Source of the DNA: Epiperipatus broadwayi | Taxonomy: Eukaryota > Onychophora > Udeonychophora > Euonychophora > Peripatidae | DNA length: 64,000 bases | Reading direction: 5' to 3' | Assembly (NCBI GenBank): GCA_028023455.1 | Contig: JAQFVV010000204.1 | Location: 1,573,501 to 1,637,500 of the forward strand | Shown here: positions 41,502-57,504 of the stretch, piece after piece | Layout: each line of letters starts with the position of its first letter | Position numbering within the stretch: position 1 is the first letter of the stretch | The notes under the pieces: model-generated | Database searches by the model: none | What the model saw: the letters and a program-made list of their open reading frames with translations, nothing else | Told to the model about the DNA's origin: nothing | Position numbers and translations under genes: made by a program

Positions 41502-41626
41502 AAAACTAAAACAACTTGCCAAGTGTTGGTGGCCGAGTGGTCAGCACAGCCCCTTACAAGCAGTAGTTCCGGGTTTGCGAATTCGTTTTCCGGCCAATGC
41601 TTTGACACATGAAAACTAAACAACTT
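41502..41626 (+). mobile_element. tRNA-derived SINE with ~15-bp TSD
   Basis: The body (41518-41611) starts GTTGGTGGCCGAGTGGTCAG (A box), has a CTTACAA loop, a diverged B box near GGGTTTGCGAATTC and ends CCGGCCAATGCTTTGACACA. It is flanked by AAAACTAAAACAACTT (41502-41517) and AAAACTAAACAACTT (41612-41626), a TSD differing by one base. It is the same family as the copy at 56.36 kb. Confidence 0.75.
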
Positions 41627-43439
41627 TAAAATAGTTCATTATATGGAGAAAAAGAAAGCATTACTAATATGACTTACCAATTTTTAGATGGAAGAATTAG
41701 AGCATTTTTTCATCATAGATTGGCCCTCTAACTAAGAATAGTTACATATTTATTTATCGATCAGTATTAAATGTTTAGCATGTTATCTGGAGACCGGCTC
41801 CCTGACAAAAAAAATATAAGCCTGATTAGAAAATTAAAATGTTCCAATTTATTTAGCTCATATTTGAACCTAGATCATAAACATAGCAGCCAATATGGAG
41901 TTATTTTACCGTCACTATTTTATTCAGGTATTATATAGTTGTTGTTTTTTACTGAAAGGGTGACATGACTATTTTCTCAAATAAAAAAAAATCTTCATTT
42001 ACAATTTTTTTTATAATCCTAAATTTGATGTCTGTACATGTATATACATCTAAATGCCAAATTACATTTTTCAATATATGTAAAACATTTCATGAAATGT
42101 GAAAAAGATATTAGTTAGCTATTACAAACTTTATTTTTTTTTAAGAAGTTACATTTAAACATTTATTGAAGAATTCATTTATTACTAACCTCTGGGGTTT
42201 ACTGATAAAACTGTTGTGTATTAAAACCATAGAGTAGTTGAAATGTACACTGGAATCAATTTCTAGATGAAAAGAGTTAGAAATTTTTACTAACAAGGTT
42301 TCAAATGTCATTCAAACATGTTTGTTCTTCTATGACTATCGTGACCCTTCATTCTGTTTAAGAATTAATCTAGAGGAGACATCTGTCATAAGGTAAAAAA
42401 AAAAAAGAATATAAGGGCAAGTAAAACTTTGCTAAATTTCTATAAAGTATCAATTTTGGATGTCTGTGCACTGAAGCTAAACTTTTTTTTAGCAATTCTT
42501 ATCATTGTAAGGTTGTGATATTTATCAATTTTATTCTGATTGAATTTTGAACTTTTTAGCTTTTTTTTTAAAAAAAAAATAACTTTTAGCTTTTCACTCT
42601 TTTTTTTTTCAAACTTGTAATTCTGAAATGATTTATTTTTTCAGCTAATACTAGTTGAGAATATTAAGCAGAATGTTAGATAATTTAGAATTAATACTGT
42701 CTACATAAATGAAAAAAGTATATTTTATTACATCTTAATTTATATATTATTATTTTGATACGAATATTTTCATGAGTTACAGATATATATATAAATATTC
42801 ATGCCGAAATGTCAATATAATTATAATCAAAATCTTATACAGATAAATCCGGAAAGTATACCCTTTATTATTATATACACGTTATTTTATAATTATATAT
42901 TGACTCACATTTTTATGAAACTACCGAGAGTAGACTAAAATAGAATGCTACAATAATGAAAAAATAATCCTGCTGCGTGAAAAGATTAAGACATCATCAC
43001 ACAATTAAATAAATACTCTAAAGAATCAACACGTGATACTTCACGGTTTCACAGATTAATATGCATTGATAACTCATCTTTAAATTTTTTGTTCTTTTTA
43101 GCATTTTTTTTCTACTACAGTCAGAATTGTAAGTGATTGCTAATGATTCAAAAGTATTTCAGCTTTTGTAAATGTAAGGAAAATAAAAAATAAATCCATT
43201 TATCCTAACAAAAAAACTGAAAGTCAATTTAATTCATATATCAGCAAAGAGATTTCAAAAAAGCAATGCAACCACCTCTCAAAAAATCAATCCCAGATAT
43301 AGGAAACCAAGCGATAGTGACATAAATAATTTAGAAATTGAAAAACTGGAAAGTCAAAATTCAACACAAATTGTCTGGAATAAAGAAAAATTGAATATAA
43401 TAACTGTTCAATAAATCCATACCAGAGCATCTCTTTACA
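41627..43439. other. AT-rich DNA, no gene seen
   Basis: No recognisable features. Confidence 0.5.
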
Positions 43440-43469
43440 ACATTCAAGATATTTTTCCCCCCAAGACCA

Positions 43470-44050
43470 TGGCATTGTCAGCACCAGACAGCAACATTTC
43501 ATTATATAACTTCACAAAAGAATTGATGTATAATGAAATAACATTAAATGAATTCTGGGACACAATACAATAGATTGCAGAACATCCCAATGACCATTAC
43601 CTAATACTGGAATTTTATGAAGTCACACAAAGGGAGAGATTTCAAAGACATGTCAAATCATTGGGTAACTTTGCACTGATCACTATAGACCAAAACTATT
43701 ACAATACCATTTCAGAAATATTTAAGAACACATACCTAGGATACAAAGAACAAGACTTCCAAAGGATGATGGAATCATTTGGCAAGATCATTATGTCCAA
43801 AGCAGTATACCAGAAAGACACACCAATGCCAATTGTGAGTAACACTTATGAGTTCAGAATAAAACTGCATCGAGATACTGATCCAAATGATATACCAACA
43901 TAAATTCTTTATTAGGAAGCATTGCTTACTTTATATATTAGAGGTCTGAAACCACAGTGTTACTCATGTAAACAAAGTGGATATGTTACTGAAAAATGTC
44001 CAAGCTGCCAAAACTTAACCAGAGATCAAAATGCACACTCATAAAAACAA
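43470..44050 (+). pseudogene. LINE ORF1, best-preserved copy
   Basis: Reads from a start near 43470 through an in-frame stop at ~43571, then EFYEVTQRERF, SLGNFALITID, GYKEQDFQRMMESFGK, YQKDTPMPI and YEFRIKLH, to stops at 43901-43915, and on to LYIRGLKPQCYSCKQSG, a zinc knuckle with C-x2-C and a following EKC where His has been lost. Only three or four stops break ~190 residues, so this is the most intact ORF1 here. Confidence 0.75.
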
Positions 44051-44749
44051 CTAAATATCAACATTAATATGCAAACAGAAAAAAAATATCATTGCCAAGA
44101 ATAGCAGTGAACAAACTGCACAACAAAATAATAACAAAAAAGCAGATATACCAATCTTAGACATTACAGATTTATTCACAGAAAAAACAACAAAATCCAA
44201 ACCAAGAAACATGACCTAAGGGAAAGCAGGAGTCAAGCAAAAAATAACACAACTAAATCAAATGTGTATATGCCAGAATTTGACTGTGCAATGAATAAAA
44301 TCACACAGCATACTATTATTAATAAGACAGCCATAGAAATTATGGAGACACTTCTAACCCCATGCAACCCTAAAAAAACAATGCAACTAACAAACCCAAT
44401 CCTACCAGAAAGTAAGAGAAAGCCTGAAAGTCCTACTAGAGAACAGCTAGCAAAAAAGTGAAGACATATAATGATAACTCTGATTCACCAATCATTGATT
44501 ATATAAATGAGGTCTCAAGTCCAATGGAAATAAATCACAAATTTATTTGAAAATCAGTTAATAATCACAGAATCACAAACTGAAGAAGCACAAGACACAC
44601 AAACATGTAATACAAAAACCAATCAGGAGAATTATATAAAATCCAATGAAACAGATCAAAACCAAATGGAAATAAAACAAAACAGTGAAAATACACAATG
44701 TAAAGCTCCAGAACAACCACAACAAAAAATACAAACCAATTCCAGCTAC

Positions 44750-45260
44750 ATGATTAATGAAAAAAATGTAGCACTGAATGTCAGAGGCATTAATTCAATA
44801 GCAAAATATACCAGCTCAACAAATAGATTACCATCATATAACCACAAATACTAGGATTTCTAGAAACAAAAACCGATAATGAATCACAAATTAATCCAGC
44901 CACATACCTAGACAATAAAAGTTTTTCCACATACTCCAGGGACACATCATCACCATCAGCAGACACAGACATATTTATAGCCTCAAACTGTAATTTTTCA
45001 ATCTTTAAAATTATTTACATTGACTCACATCTTCTAATCACTATATTCCAGCATCAAATTACTATACTCAACATTATGTTTGTGTATGTACCCCCAGGTT
45101 CCAGCATAATAGCACATATAATTCTCACAGTAAACTCCCAGCTCAGAACCAACTACAACCCAACAATATTAATGGGTGAACTTAAGCTATGAAAAATTCA
45201 GTACAAAATGGTTACATCAATTAAACCTTCCACTCATGACTGCTCAAGCCTTTGTTACTG
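44750..45260 (+). pseudogene. LINE endonuclease domain, broken
   Basis: NVRGINSIAK at the start, GFLETKTD, SFSTYSRDTSS, then FVYVPPGSS and MGELK (the GDFN position). The frame changes at ~44805 and near 45190. It is the equivalent of the domains at 34.3 kb and 39.5 kb. Confidence 0.7.
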
Positions 45261-46700
45261 CAGATTCAGTGTCATTCTGTAATCAATAGCACAGCATACT
45301 TATTTATCTATGCTTCTACACACCAATGCTTCAACACTTAATCAACTTTCGATTCAATCCATGCCTGTTTTCAAACCATGTTGCACAAACCATTACAATA
45401 AACTTCTCAGAGCTCCAAACATTCATTTATCTAAAAAAAACAATCAAATTCCTATTCTCAGAGACTTACATTATGCTAAATAAAATTAACAATATGCCAC
45501 AAGAGCCAATTTAAAAATATCAGTCATCTATCTACATACTATGTTTCAACATATATCATATGACAAGATACTCACTCTCCTGATTAATGGCATGAGCTCC
45601 ACAAGAGCATCACCATTGCCAGACCCATGCACAACACTCACCAATGCATACAAAAACTAACAATGCTATAACACAATAAATATAAACAATTAAAAAAATA
45701 CCTTGTCACAAAAAAAAGAAAAATTTGCCTCACCCACAACTCACAGGGACATGCTGATATATTTTCTGGACACTAAGCTATCTATCAATCAGAAAAATGC
45801 CCATAGTTATTGAGATAAGCAGCAATGTCTATGCAAGTCATAACATGCTGGAGTCCATATACCAACATTTCAAACACAAGCTACAAACATATAAACAATA
45901 CATACCAACCACTGATCAGTTTGGAACACCTGAAACAAATATTCTATTTCAGATCCAACAATTTGCTGAAAAGCTAAAAAAAAATTCAACAGTTGCCACC
46001 CTGGAACCAACAGAATACTGGCATTTGTATTTTCTTATTTTAGTCAATTTACCACAAAGTACCTTTGCAACTTTGCTAACTTTCTATTAAAAAAAATATA
46101 CAATACTAGATGACTATATTCAATAGCAATAGTGCCATTTAACAAAAAAACAATGGCCATTTCAAAACTCACCAATCTTTGACCCATCTCTATGGGTCCA
46201 TTGGGAATTCCATTATTGGAAAAGGGTAGTCAAAGATAAAATAAAAACATATATACTGCCTCTGATATCAAACTTGCAGTATGCAAAGAAGATATCCTCT
46301 ACCACACAGGCTGCACTTGTATTTTTACTAAGATGGACCTCATAGATGATAACTTGAAAACAGTAAATGGATTAAACCTGTAAAAATAACCCCAAATGCT
46401 ATAATGATAAAAAAATTAAATATATATATAATAAAAACACACAATTATTTCTCTATAAAACTGCTTTAATATTTCAACCAGCAGACTGGTTTTTATCAGA
46501 AAGCACAACAAAATGGCTATTTCCAGAATTTAAGCACTAAAATATCACAGACAGTTACGTATCAGATAGCAAAACTAATTCCTATAGGCTAAAAATCTTT
46601 AAAAAACTTTGTGTATATATATATTTACAAAACTGTATAAAAAATACAAAAAAAAATTCTTTCACAAAAACCTTATTTTAAAAACTAAAACCATACATAT

Positions 46701-46823
<123 letters not shown>

Positions 46824-47097
46824 ATCAAACAACAATAAAAATATACTATTATATATGTACACACCAAAAAACTATATATATATTTTACTATATGTATTTT
46901 ACTATATACATATATATTTTATATACATTCCATTTCATGCTAGTCCATCTATAAAATAGTTATCTAGGAAACAAGCACGAAGTGGAATGTATATAAAATA
47001 TATATGTATAAGATATATATGTATATAGTAAATTACATATATTTAAAGTTGTAATTATAAATTTATTAAACGCACATTGATTACAGTAAGTAACTTT

Positions 47098-47175
47098 ACT
47101 GAGGCTATAACCTCGATAATATGCGTATAAAATGCGATAGTAGGGCATATTATCGAGGTTATAGCCTCAGTAAAT
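47098..47175. repeat. Perfect ~28-bp inverted repeat hairpin
   Basis: TACTGAGGCTATAACCTCGA and onward to ATATGC is repeated in inverse after a ~20-bp loop, ending GCCTCAGTA. It lies in the inner part of the right foldback arm. Confidence 0.8.
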
Positions 47176-47445
47176 ATTACTTAAAATACATATAGTAATA
47201 TATATATATATACTGTTTTTTTTGGTGTGTACATATATAATAGTATATTTTTATTCTTTTTTGATATATTTTAATATATAATAATATATGTATGGTTTTA
47301 GTTTTTTAAAATAAGTTTTTTATGAAAGAATTTTTTTTTTTTGTATTTTTTATACAAAGTTTTGTAAATATATTTATACAAAGGTTTAAAGATTTTTAGC
47401 CTACAGGAATTAATTTTGTTATCTGATACGTAACCGTCAGTGATT

Positions 47446-47503
47446 TTTTTTTTTTTTTAAAGTGTCATAGCATCGGCCGGGACACGAACCCGCAACCCGT
47501 CTG
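47446..47503 (-). mobile_element. Half SINE (tRNA 3' part and tail)
   Basis: On the minus strand: GCGGGTTCGTGTCCCGGCCG (B box), GATGCTATGACACTTT, then a poly-A run. It matches the 3' half of the SINE at 13.56-13.65 kb. It replaces a ~20-bp stretch found at the same place in the left foldback arm. Confidence 0.6.
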
Positions 47504-47753
47504 GAAATAGTCATTTTGTTGTGCTTTCTGATGAAAACCAGTCTGCTAGTGGAAATATTAGAGTAGTTTTATAGAGAAGTAATTGTGGGTTTTTATTATG
47601 TTTTTATTTTTCCTTTAATTAGTTCGTATATTTATTATTTTCATGGTTTATATATATAATCACTAATATATATTATCACAAATAAAAAAAAGTGTTAAAA
47701 ATATGCGCAATAAGGATGTGTGCATATGAAATCATACATAAGATAAATTATAG

Positions 47754-48131
47754 TATATACCTTTTAACCAACCTATATCTATTCTATTTAATAATTACAA
47801 ACCACCAATTGTTTGTAATGAATACAATTCTGAAAGAGACATACAAAAAGCATGTGTTCAATTAACAGCTAAAGCTAATAAAAGAAACAAATATAAAAAG
47901 GGAAATACTTATAAGTTTAAAGTAGGAGATAAGATTTTTGTAAAAATACCTCACTCAAGCATTCCAATAAAAAAATATATAACAAATTCTATCGCCAATA
48001 TGAGGGATCTTTCCATTATAAAATAGTCTGTTCCAAATGTATTTTGGATAGAAATGAATGGAGAATTAAAAGGAACATACAATGCACATTCTTTGAAGCC
48101 ATACCATGGAAAAGTAGATGATATTGAATAG
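47754..48131 (+). pseudogene. LTR-retrotransposon integrase C-terminal tail
   Basis: The frame reads NNYKPPIVCNEY, then ERDIQKA, a basic KANKRNKYKKGN stretch, then FKVGDKIFVKIPHS. A frameshift near 47985 gives FYRQYEGSFHYKIV, and another near 48030 gives PNVFWIEMNG, NAHSLKPYHG and a stop. The sequence VGD-x-V followed by a K-x-x-x-x-Y-G-P/S-x-I-like block and LKPYH is the usual end of Ty3/Gypsy-type integrases, where the domain helps bind DNA or chromatin. Catalytic DDE residues are upstream and absent. Confidence 0.65.
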
Positions 48132-51100
48132 ATATGTTTAATCAGAAAAGAAAGCGAAATAAGATATGAACAAAAATAGAGTCAAATTGTTATATGATGA
48201 GAGGAGTCCCAGATAATTTTAAAATAATTACTGGGATACTTTAGAATCAATTGAGACTGAAGAGATGATTCATATAAAATGAACACTCCAATGTTTAATT
48301 ATTTCTTTTGAGAAACTCAGTCTCAAAAAAGGAGCAGATTAAAAGGGTAATTAATTGACTAAGTGTCATCTAGTATAGAGACACATTACCAGTTGATCTC
48401 TAACCACAAAACCATCATAACAATCCTTATATAATTCTCATGTCAGAAAGATATAAAGAATTTTAAAAAAAGTAATAATAAGATAGACTTGAATAAATTA
48501 GTTAAATAATTTATTTTATATACATACACCAATGTTCTCCATTTAAATGTAAATAATGCATGGTCTTAAATCTTAACTTCAGGGTAAGAGAATTGTAAGA
48601 ATATCTTAGCAATTTAAATAATAACACTTGAAACCAAACCTAACTTATATTTTATTATAAATACCCAATATATATACAGCATTATAATATAATTAAACAA
48701 TTAAAGTATTAAAAAAAATGTTTGATTATAAAATAAAATTTTAACCTTTTATGGAAGGGAAATTGTAAGAGTTACAGACAATCCTATAAATAAAACTTAA
48801 ACTTTTAAAATATCAAATTAGATGAATATCTAATTAAATAATTAACTGTGAAATTAATAATTATAAAACAAGTATCTTATTTTATTCACCCACAAATATA
48901 AATAATTGTTTCAGTTAATTGAATTTTACTAATTAAGATGAAGACATCAGTAAAATCTCAGGTCAACATCGTATCACAGCAATTAAAACAAAGAAAATAA
49001 AAGTTTAGAATTTAATTGTAAATGTTAATTATGTCAACAATAGGAGAATATTAAATCACAAAAACCATTATTATATATGCTACCGGAAATTGATCCCAGT
49101 ATATAAACCAAGACAATTTTTTTATAATTTAATCTTATCTTTTGTTAATGAACTATTCACTATACTCATTAATCTAGTTGTGTTCAAATTAAGAATACAT
49201 TTAAAAGAAAATAGATTAGTAGTTTAAAGAACTTTCTTTAAAATAAAAATCATATTATAAAGGAATTCCAAATTCACAAAGAGAATAGATAAATTATTCA
49301 TGAATTTCATCGTTTATATTTTTAAAGAGTAATTATTAATATATTTTTATTTATTAACTATAGAAAATTAGATGATCGTTCTAAATCAAAATTTTAACAA
49401 AAACAAATGTTTTCCAAATATTTATTCAAATTCAAATTAAATATTTAAGAAGACAAGAATTCACGAAGATGCATAGTGGCTAAACACCAAGTGTCTAGGA
49501 TGGAATGCTAATGTTTTAACCGTAAAAAGTAATTTTATTTCCTACACAATGCCTAAAATATACATATATTTTGCCATTGTTATTTCTAATGAAGAGTTGA
49601 CTGATAATGGAGTAACTTGGAGAAGAAAAATACTAATTACACACAATATAAAGGATCTTAAAGGATAGAATAATTTGATTACTTCTGCAGAGGATAATTA
49701 ACAAAAACTTGGAATTTTATTATTCAAGAACATTTTTCATCTCATCCAGAAAGGAAATACTTGAAATTATTATTCTATTTAATTTCTTGGAATATATTGA
49801 TGTGCTATATAATATCGACTTCTTAATTTTATTTCCTTTGTTGTTTGAAATTGTTTACATTGGGAATAGTCCATTTTATAAAGTTATTTACATCAAGATA
49901 AAGAGAAGATCATTAAGTTAAACATTTTTTTTTTTTTTATAAAAAAAAAAATTTTTTCTATATATATTTTAAAAAGCGAAAATAGGGAGAAAAAAAAAAA
50001 AATTTAAAAATTGTGGGGAGGAAAATTTTTATTCTCCACATTAAATCTTACATGTCATTATAGAATTTCGTTTATTACTAATATATTTAACATAGTAATA
50101 TTTGTTATTCTTTGTGTGAAAGACTAATCTCTTTGTATGAAATCTATTTGTTTTCATAATATGACAACACACACAGGAATTTATTTATAATAATAATATT
50201 ATTATTACTTTACAAGGATTTTATAATGTGTATTATTTTTTGATTCACATAATTTTAAATTTATACTTAGTTAGTTATATTATAATTTTTTTAAATTATA
50301 AACTTAAAGTTATTATTTTATAAATTATTGAAAAGTTGTTAGTGTTATGAAATATATTGCTATTATGGGAATAATGGAAGGTTATAGTTAACTTAATGTT
50401 ATAAATAATAAGAATATACTGTGCCAAGGCCAAATTGGCACATGTATATAAAATAATTTTGTCTAAAAAAAATTATTAAAATCTTTTGTAAAAGAGTTTG
50501 AAATAAAAGTTGGAAAATAATTGATTAAAAGTGGGAAGGGGGTTTTCTTTAGAAAGTAAACTAAAAGTGTTATAAAAGGAAGTAAAGTTTTTCTTAATTA
50601 GTATTCATAAAAATAAATAATTTAAAGTTTAAAAAAATATAAATCTCTTTTCATTCGAGCTTATTATAATAAATTATATATGTGCATGCGAGTATAAATA
50701 AATGTATACATGTTAGAATAATATTAAAAAAATATATAAATGAAAGTTAAAAAGAAATTATATTTGGAAAACACAGCGATGGCTATTAAGTTAAATAACA
50801 ATTTAAAAAACCACACCAGCAGTGGGCTACTAATTAAAGATATAAAAACAACACGTTTATGAAAGCTACTACTAATTAAACAATCTTCAAAAACATGTCA
50901 AAGAATTAGGAATTTTGACAACACATATTGCCAGAGGATATTAAAACAAAAACACTTTGCATATATAAATAGCCAGATTTTTATCAGACATCAGTTCAGC
51001 CTAGTTTCCAGTGTGTCAGTCTTGATGCAGTTCAGATACCAGTGCAGTTGATATTATGTATCCAGAAACAGAAATGCAGCAGTGAGCAGTTTTTGGGAAT

Positions 51101-52539
51101 ATACACTCTTACTTCAGCCCTTTAGTCCAACAAGATCATCAAAACCTGCCCATGAAATAATGTCTGCATAACAGCTCAGAAATCCTTCACAAATGTTCAA
51201 CTGTCTCCAGGAATAAAACCAATGGATTAGCATCAAATCTCCTCAAGAAATGTCAAATCTAACTGGTTAGATATACTCTGTCAGAAGCAGCCAACAACAA
51301 GCAATATCCATCTTCCAAAAAAATCCTAGATGAACATTTTATTATTCTCATTTATATATAGTAGCCACCGCTGTAATTCGTAATGAACTATTGATGTGCG
51401 TGTTTGTGAATGTGAGATAATTTATCGATGTCAAATATTATTTATGCTTTTCACAAGATACACATTATAATGTGTTAATTTAAAATGTGCGTGTGTTATA
51501 TTAGTTAAAAAAAATTATAAAGATGTTTAAATTTAGTAAATTAATGTTAGTTAATAAATTGTCTTTAAAATTAAACTTTATTTGTCAGTCAATTCTTTTT
51601 ATCAATTTCTTTTTATCCATCTCTTGTAACCAATTCTTTTTTTCTATATTTTATTATTGATTAAAATTAGATTGGGCTAGTTTTGGGATCATTTCGAGCA
51701 CTGGATTATGGGCCTACTGATCAAATATGTTAGTCTGAGACTAACAGGCACCTGGAGTTTACTCTGAAACAAATAAAGTGTTTGGATAGTAGGGGTTTGA
51801 ATCTAGCAGCTGAGGTGGGCCATTGTTGATAGTTAAAGCTATCAATAATATCTCCCATTTTGCTCGAACGTGCCGGTTCGTTCACGTAATATTTATAATT
51901 AAATAAGATTATAAATGTATTATGAAGAAGTTTGAAACCAGCCAAAACTTATATATGTGTAAGTAAGTGATTTCTGCTGAGCGATCCGGTACAATATGTA
52001 AACACATGTTATTATAATTTATTGTTTTTTTTATTTTATTTATTATGTTATTATCATATTGTTATTTGTTAATAAAATTGATTTTAAATTTAAGCAGATT
52101 TATCATTTGTTTTATTTATTTAATTATTTTACCAAACAAATATTTATGAGTGGTCATACCCACACATATAAATCATATTAATTTAATATTTTAATATTAT
52201 AAATAAATTATTTATAGAACAATTTATTGAGTTAAATATTACTATGGGTACCTAAAGAGAGTTAAATGAAACATCTGTCCTGAGTTCAAATTCTAAGCAT
52301 AATGGGGGTTTTAAAAGAAGTGTAGATTGGATGAATTAGTCTGACTTTGCATTACTATTAAAAAATTTGATTTTAAATTACCTTGTTTAATGCGGATTCA
52401 ATTTTAGATTATAATTACATTGTTTCATCCATGCATCTTATATGAAGACCCTAAGTCTGACTATAGTTAGATGGGTCTACCTCGATTCCTGAAAAAAGAC
52501 TGTACCATTACACATGGCACCAATTGCAATTTAATTGAA
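48132..52539. other. AT-rich DNA, possible LTR remnants, no gene
   Basis: No protein found. A purine-rich run followed by TGTAAGAGTTACAG at ~48757-48780 looks like a polypurine tract next to an LTR start. At 50961-50995 a TATATAAATAG box is followed ~30 bp later by ATCAGTTCAG, a TATA/initiator arrangement seen in LTR promoters. The two may be parts of a long decayed LTR belonging to the integrase tail upstream, but no second LTR copy is present to prove it. Confidence 0.3.
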
Positions 52540-54651
<2,112 letters not shown>

Positions 54652-56350
54652 ACTGGTTTTCAATATTATATATGCAAAATGCAATAATAAAAATTAAAAA
54701 AATATTTGTTTTGATGTAATATTGTTAAAAATTCCACCAAATAATAATTAGGCTGACAGAATTAATAAAAAAACAAAAAAGTAATATAATATATACAATT
54801 AATGGCATATATAAGTTGCCATATGTTGAAAAATCTCATTTTATACTATATTGAAGAAAAAAATTAGAAAACATCAATTAGTATATGATAGAGTTATATC
54901 ACATAAAATGAATAATGTACAAATATTTTCTGGGTTTATTGGCCTAAATATAATAGAAAGTTTGTTATCACTGTGTATAAAATTAAGATTTTACATAAAG
55001 AAAAAAAAAAGAAAAAAGAATAAAATAAGCTATTTTTATTAATAAAGAAAATTAAATAATCAATAAGTTAATATAAAAATTTATAAAGTATAGTGTAAAC
55101 TGAAATAGTGCAATATAGGGGAAAGTATTTATATTAATATTGTATGCAACTGAAAAAAATTATACTAAAATAATTGAAAGCATTGTTTTACAATTATTAA
55201 TTATTTAATGCTTTAAAATATTAAATTGTGCCTTTATTTATTTATTGCAAATATATATACCTAGAGGAGGTTATATTTTTAAAGGAAAAAATAACAATAA
55301 TAAAAATAATATAAGAAATTATAAAAATTAAAAAAACAAGTTTAATAGATAATCTTACAAAATAAATTTCTGATATTTAAAAAATAAGAGATTGAAAAAA
55401 AAAAAAAAGGAAAAATATGTGAAATAATTGATCAAATCTGGTTTGAACCACAGAATTGATAAAAGTAAAAATTAACCAAATAATTAAAAAAATGAGTAAT
55501 GCTAAAAAAGATTACTTATACGAGAGAAGTAAGATAGCCACCATCGAAGTAGAACTGCATCATCATAATAATGAATATATCTTTGAGCAACCTGAAAACT
55601 CTAACAGTAGTAAATCATTTTAAAGAAATGCTATTATTAAAAGAGGCATATCAACTTGGTACACTTAATGTTGATTTGAAACATCAAAATAAATTTGTCA
55701 CTTAAATTTTAAAAAAGTATATATCACATAGATGAAATTAAAATTCAATACAAATTAATGATTTTAATAAAGTAAACAATAGCAATATTTTAAATATATA
55801 TAAACACTTGATTTTCTTTTCTATTCTTTTGGATTTTTTAAAAAAGCATTTGATATTTATATATAAAAAATAATGAATAAAAAAAGTTAAGTTTGATAAA
55901 TAAATAAAATATTAAAAGATTGGTAAAAGATGAAAAAACCTGCAACTTAAAAAATAATAATAAAAAAAGAAATTGCATTGGACATAAATTTTAATTTAAA
56001 AATTTAAGAAAAGTTTGTGAAAAATAAAAAAAGTAAATAAAAAAATATATTATATTAGAATCAGATAAATAAATATATAAAAAAATAAACTACAAAAAAA
56101 AAAACTTTTTCAATAAAGTATGTATAATCTTTTATATTGGTTCCATTAAATGTCTATTTATTTAATTTTAATATAACAGAAGTAGTAAATTTGAGAATAT
56201 ATTTTTAAATAAATAATTTAATATTATTTATTAAAATTAATTTAAATAAGAGCATTAAAATGAATTATAAAATTGTTTTTATTTTCTTTAGTTGTATTTA
56301 TATTACTGTAATACTTTAAAAATAATGGTAAAATAGCATTATTGTATACT
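54652..56350. other. AT-rich DNA, no gene seen
   Basis: Very A-rich with many short poly-A runs. Nothing recognised. Confidence 0.5.
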
Positions 56351-56476
56351 AACAACTTCTATAGTCAATCGTTGGTGGCCGAGTGGTTAGCACAGCCACC
56401 TTACAAGCAGTTGTCCCGGGGTTCACTTCCCGGCCAACGCTTTGACACACATAAAAAAAAAAAAAACAACTTCTAT
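56351..56476 (+). mobile_element. Intact tRNA-derived SINE with 12-bp TSD
   Basis: The body runs from GTTGGTGGCCGAGTGGTTAG (A box, 56371) through a CTTACAA loop (Val-type TAC position) and GGGGTTCACTTCCCGG (B box) to CCAACGCTTTGACACACATA and an A-tail. The perfect 12-bp TSD AACAACTTCTAT lies at 56351-56362 and 56465-56476. The acceptor ends nearly pair, but the anticodon stem does not, so it is a SINE head rather than a tRNA gene. The element is only ~100 bp, with no body beyond the tRNA part. Confidence 0.85.
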
Positions 56477-57504
56477 GCTTTTCTAAAAAAAATGTATAAC
56501 TCTGAGATAGTTACTGAATTATTATTGTTATAATTTATTAGGAACAAGGTTTTAGACTCTAAAACGATCAATTAAAATAGAAGGCGTGTCAGACTGACTG
56601 CCTGAATTATTCTTTATTGTATTGAAAGTGTTTAACATTAGTATTTATTTAAAATTTAGCACTGTAAAGAGTAATGAAAGTGTTTCTGTTGTTTATAATT
56701 TAATATAAATATTCTTGATATATATTATGATAGTAACAGTATGTATACATATTGTTTAAGTTTTTAGACTGAATGCAGATTGAAAATTAATAGGCAATGG
56801 AATGTATATACAACCTGAAAAATTATAATTTAAACTAATTGAGAACGTATGTTATAAAATAAAAATCGAAGTGAAATATAATCAATGAAAAAAAAAACAT
56901 TTATCTGTCGCTACTTCAGGCACTAATTTCGAGTTGATCAGAAATTCAAAGAATGATAGTAATCTATTTATTTAATACAAAAACTAATGTTTATATATAT
57001 ATTGTGATATGGCAATGTTTTAAAAAGATAAAAATTTTAATTATATTATACAAATATGTTTTGTAATTATGAATATATAATTATTTGTGAAAAAATAATA
57101 TTGTTATTTTATAATCGCAAATTTAAATGTAATATTTAAAATAATTAAAATGCAAATTATTTTTTATTTGTTTTTATTTTTAAAATTAATAAACAGCCAT
57201 TTTATCCCACAGTAGTCACAAACTTATCCAACAGCTACTTTAGTGAAAGAGAGAAAAATAAAGCAGTACTCATAGGCTTATCAATTGAAGGGTCATGAAG
57301 GTTTGAGGATATTTTTTTGCTTGTTACTTTCTTTACCTATAAATATCTAAATAGCTATTTACAGTCATATGGTTAAGTGGATTGGTTATGGGGTAGTTAC
57401 TTAAAATAATTGAAAACCTGATTAGAATCTAAATATTTTTAAATTTACCTAGTTATAATTCAAACCAATAACCAACTTGAGTATGCCTATGAGAATACCT
57501 ATTG
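56477..57504. other. AT-rich DNA, no gene seen
   Basis: No feature recognised. Confidence 0.5.

Larger units (their letters stand above)
43440..46420 (+). mobile_element. L1/Tx1-like LINE, 5' two-thirds (copy 3)
   Basis: Contains a well-readable ORF1 (43470-44050), a polar spacer (44100-44750), an endonuclease (44760-45250) and the start of the RT region (to ~46400, PISMGPLGI block near 46180-46215). The 3' RT half is missing. The copy ends where the foldback element begins at ~46430. Confidence 0.75.

Noticed and set aside
51730-51945. 71-codon minus-strand ORF
   Set aside because: No recognised family, no neighbouring exon, ordinary composition; not enough to call a gene.
56371-56443. Functional tRNA gene
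   Set aside because: A and B boxes are present, but the anticodon stem does not pair, and a 12-bp TSD with an A-tail marks it as a SINE.
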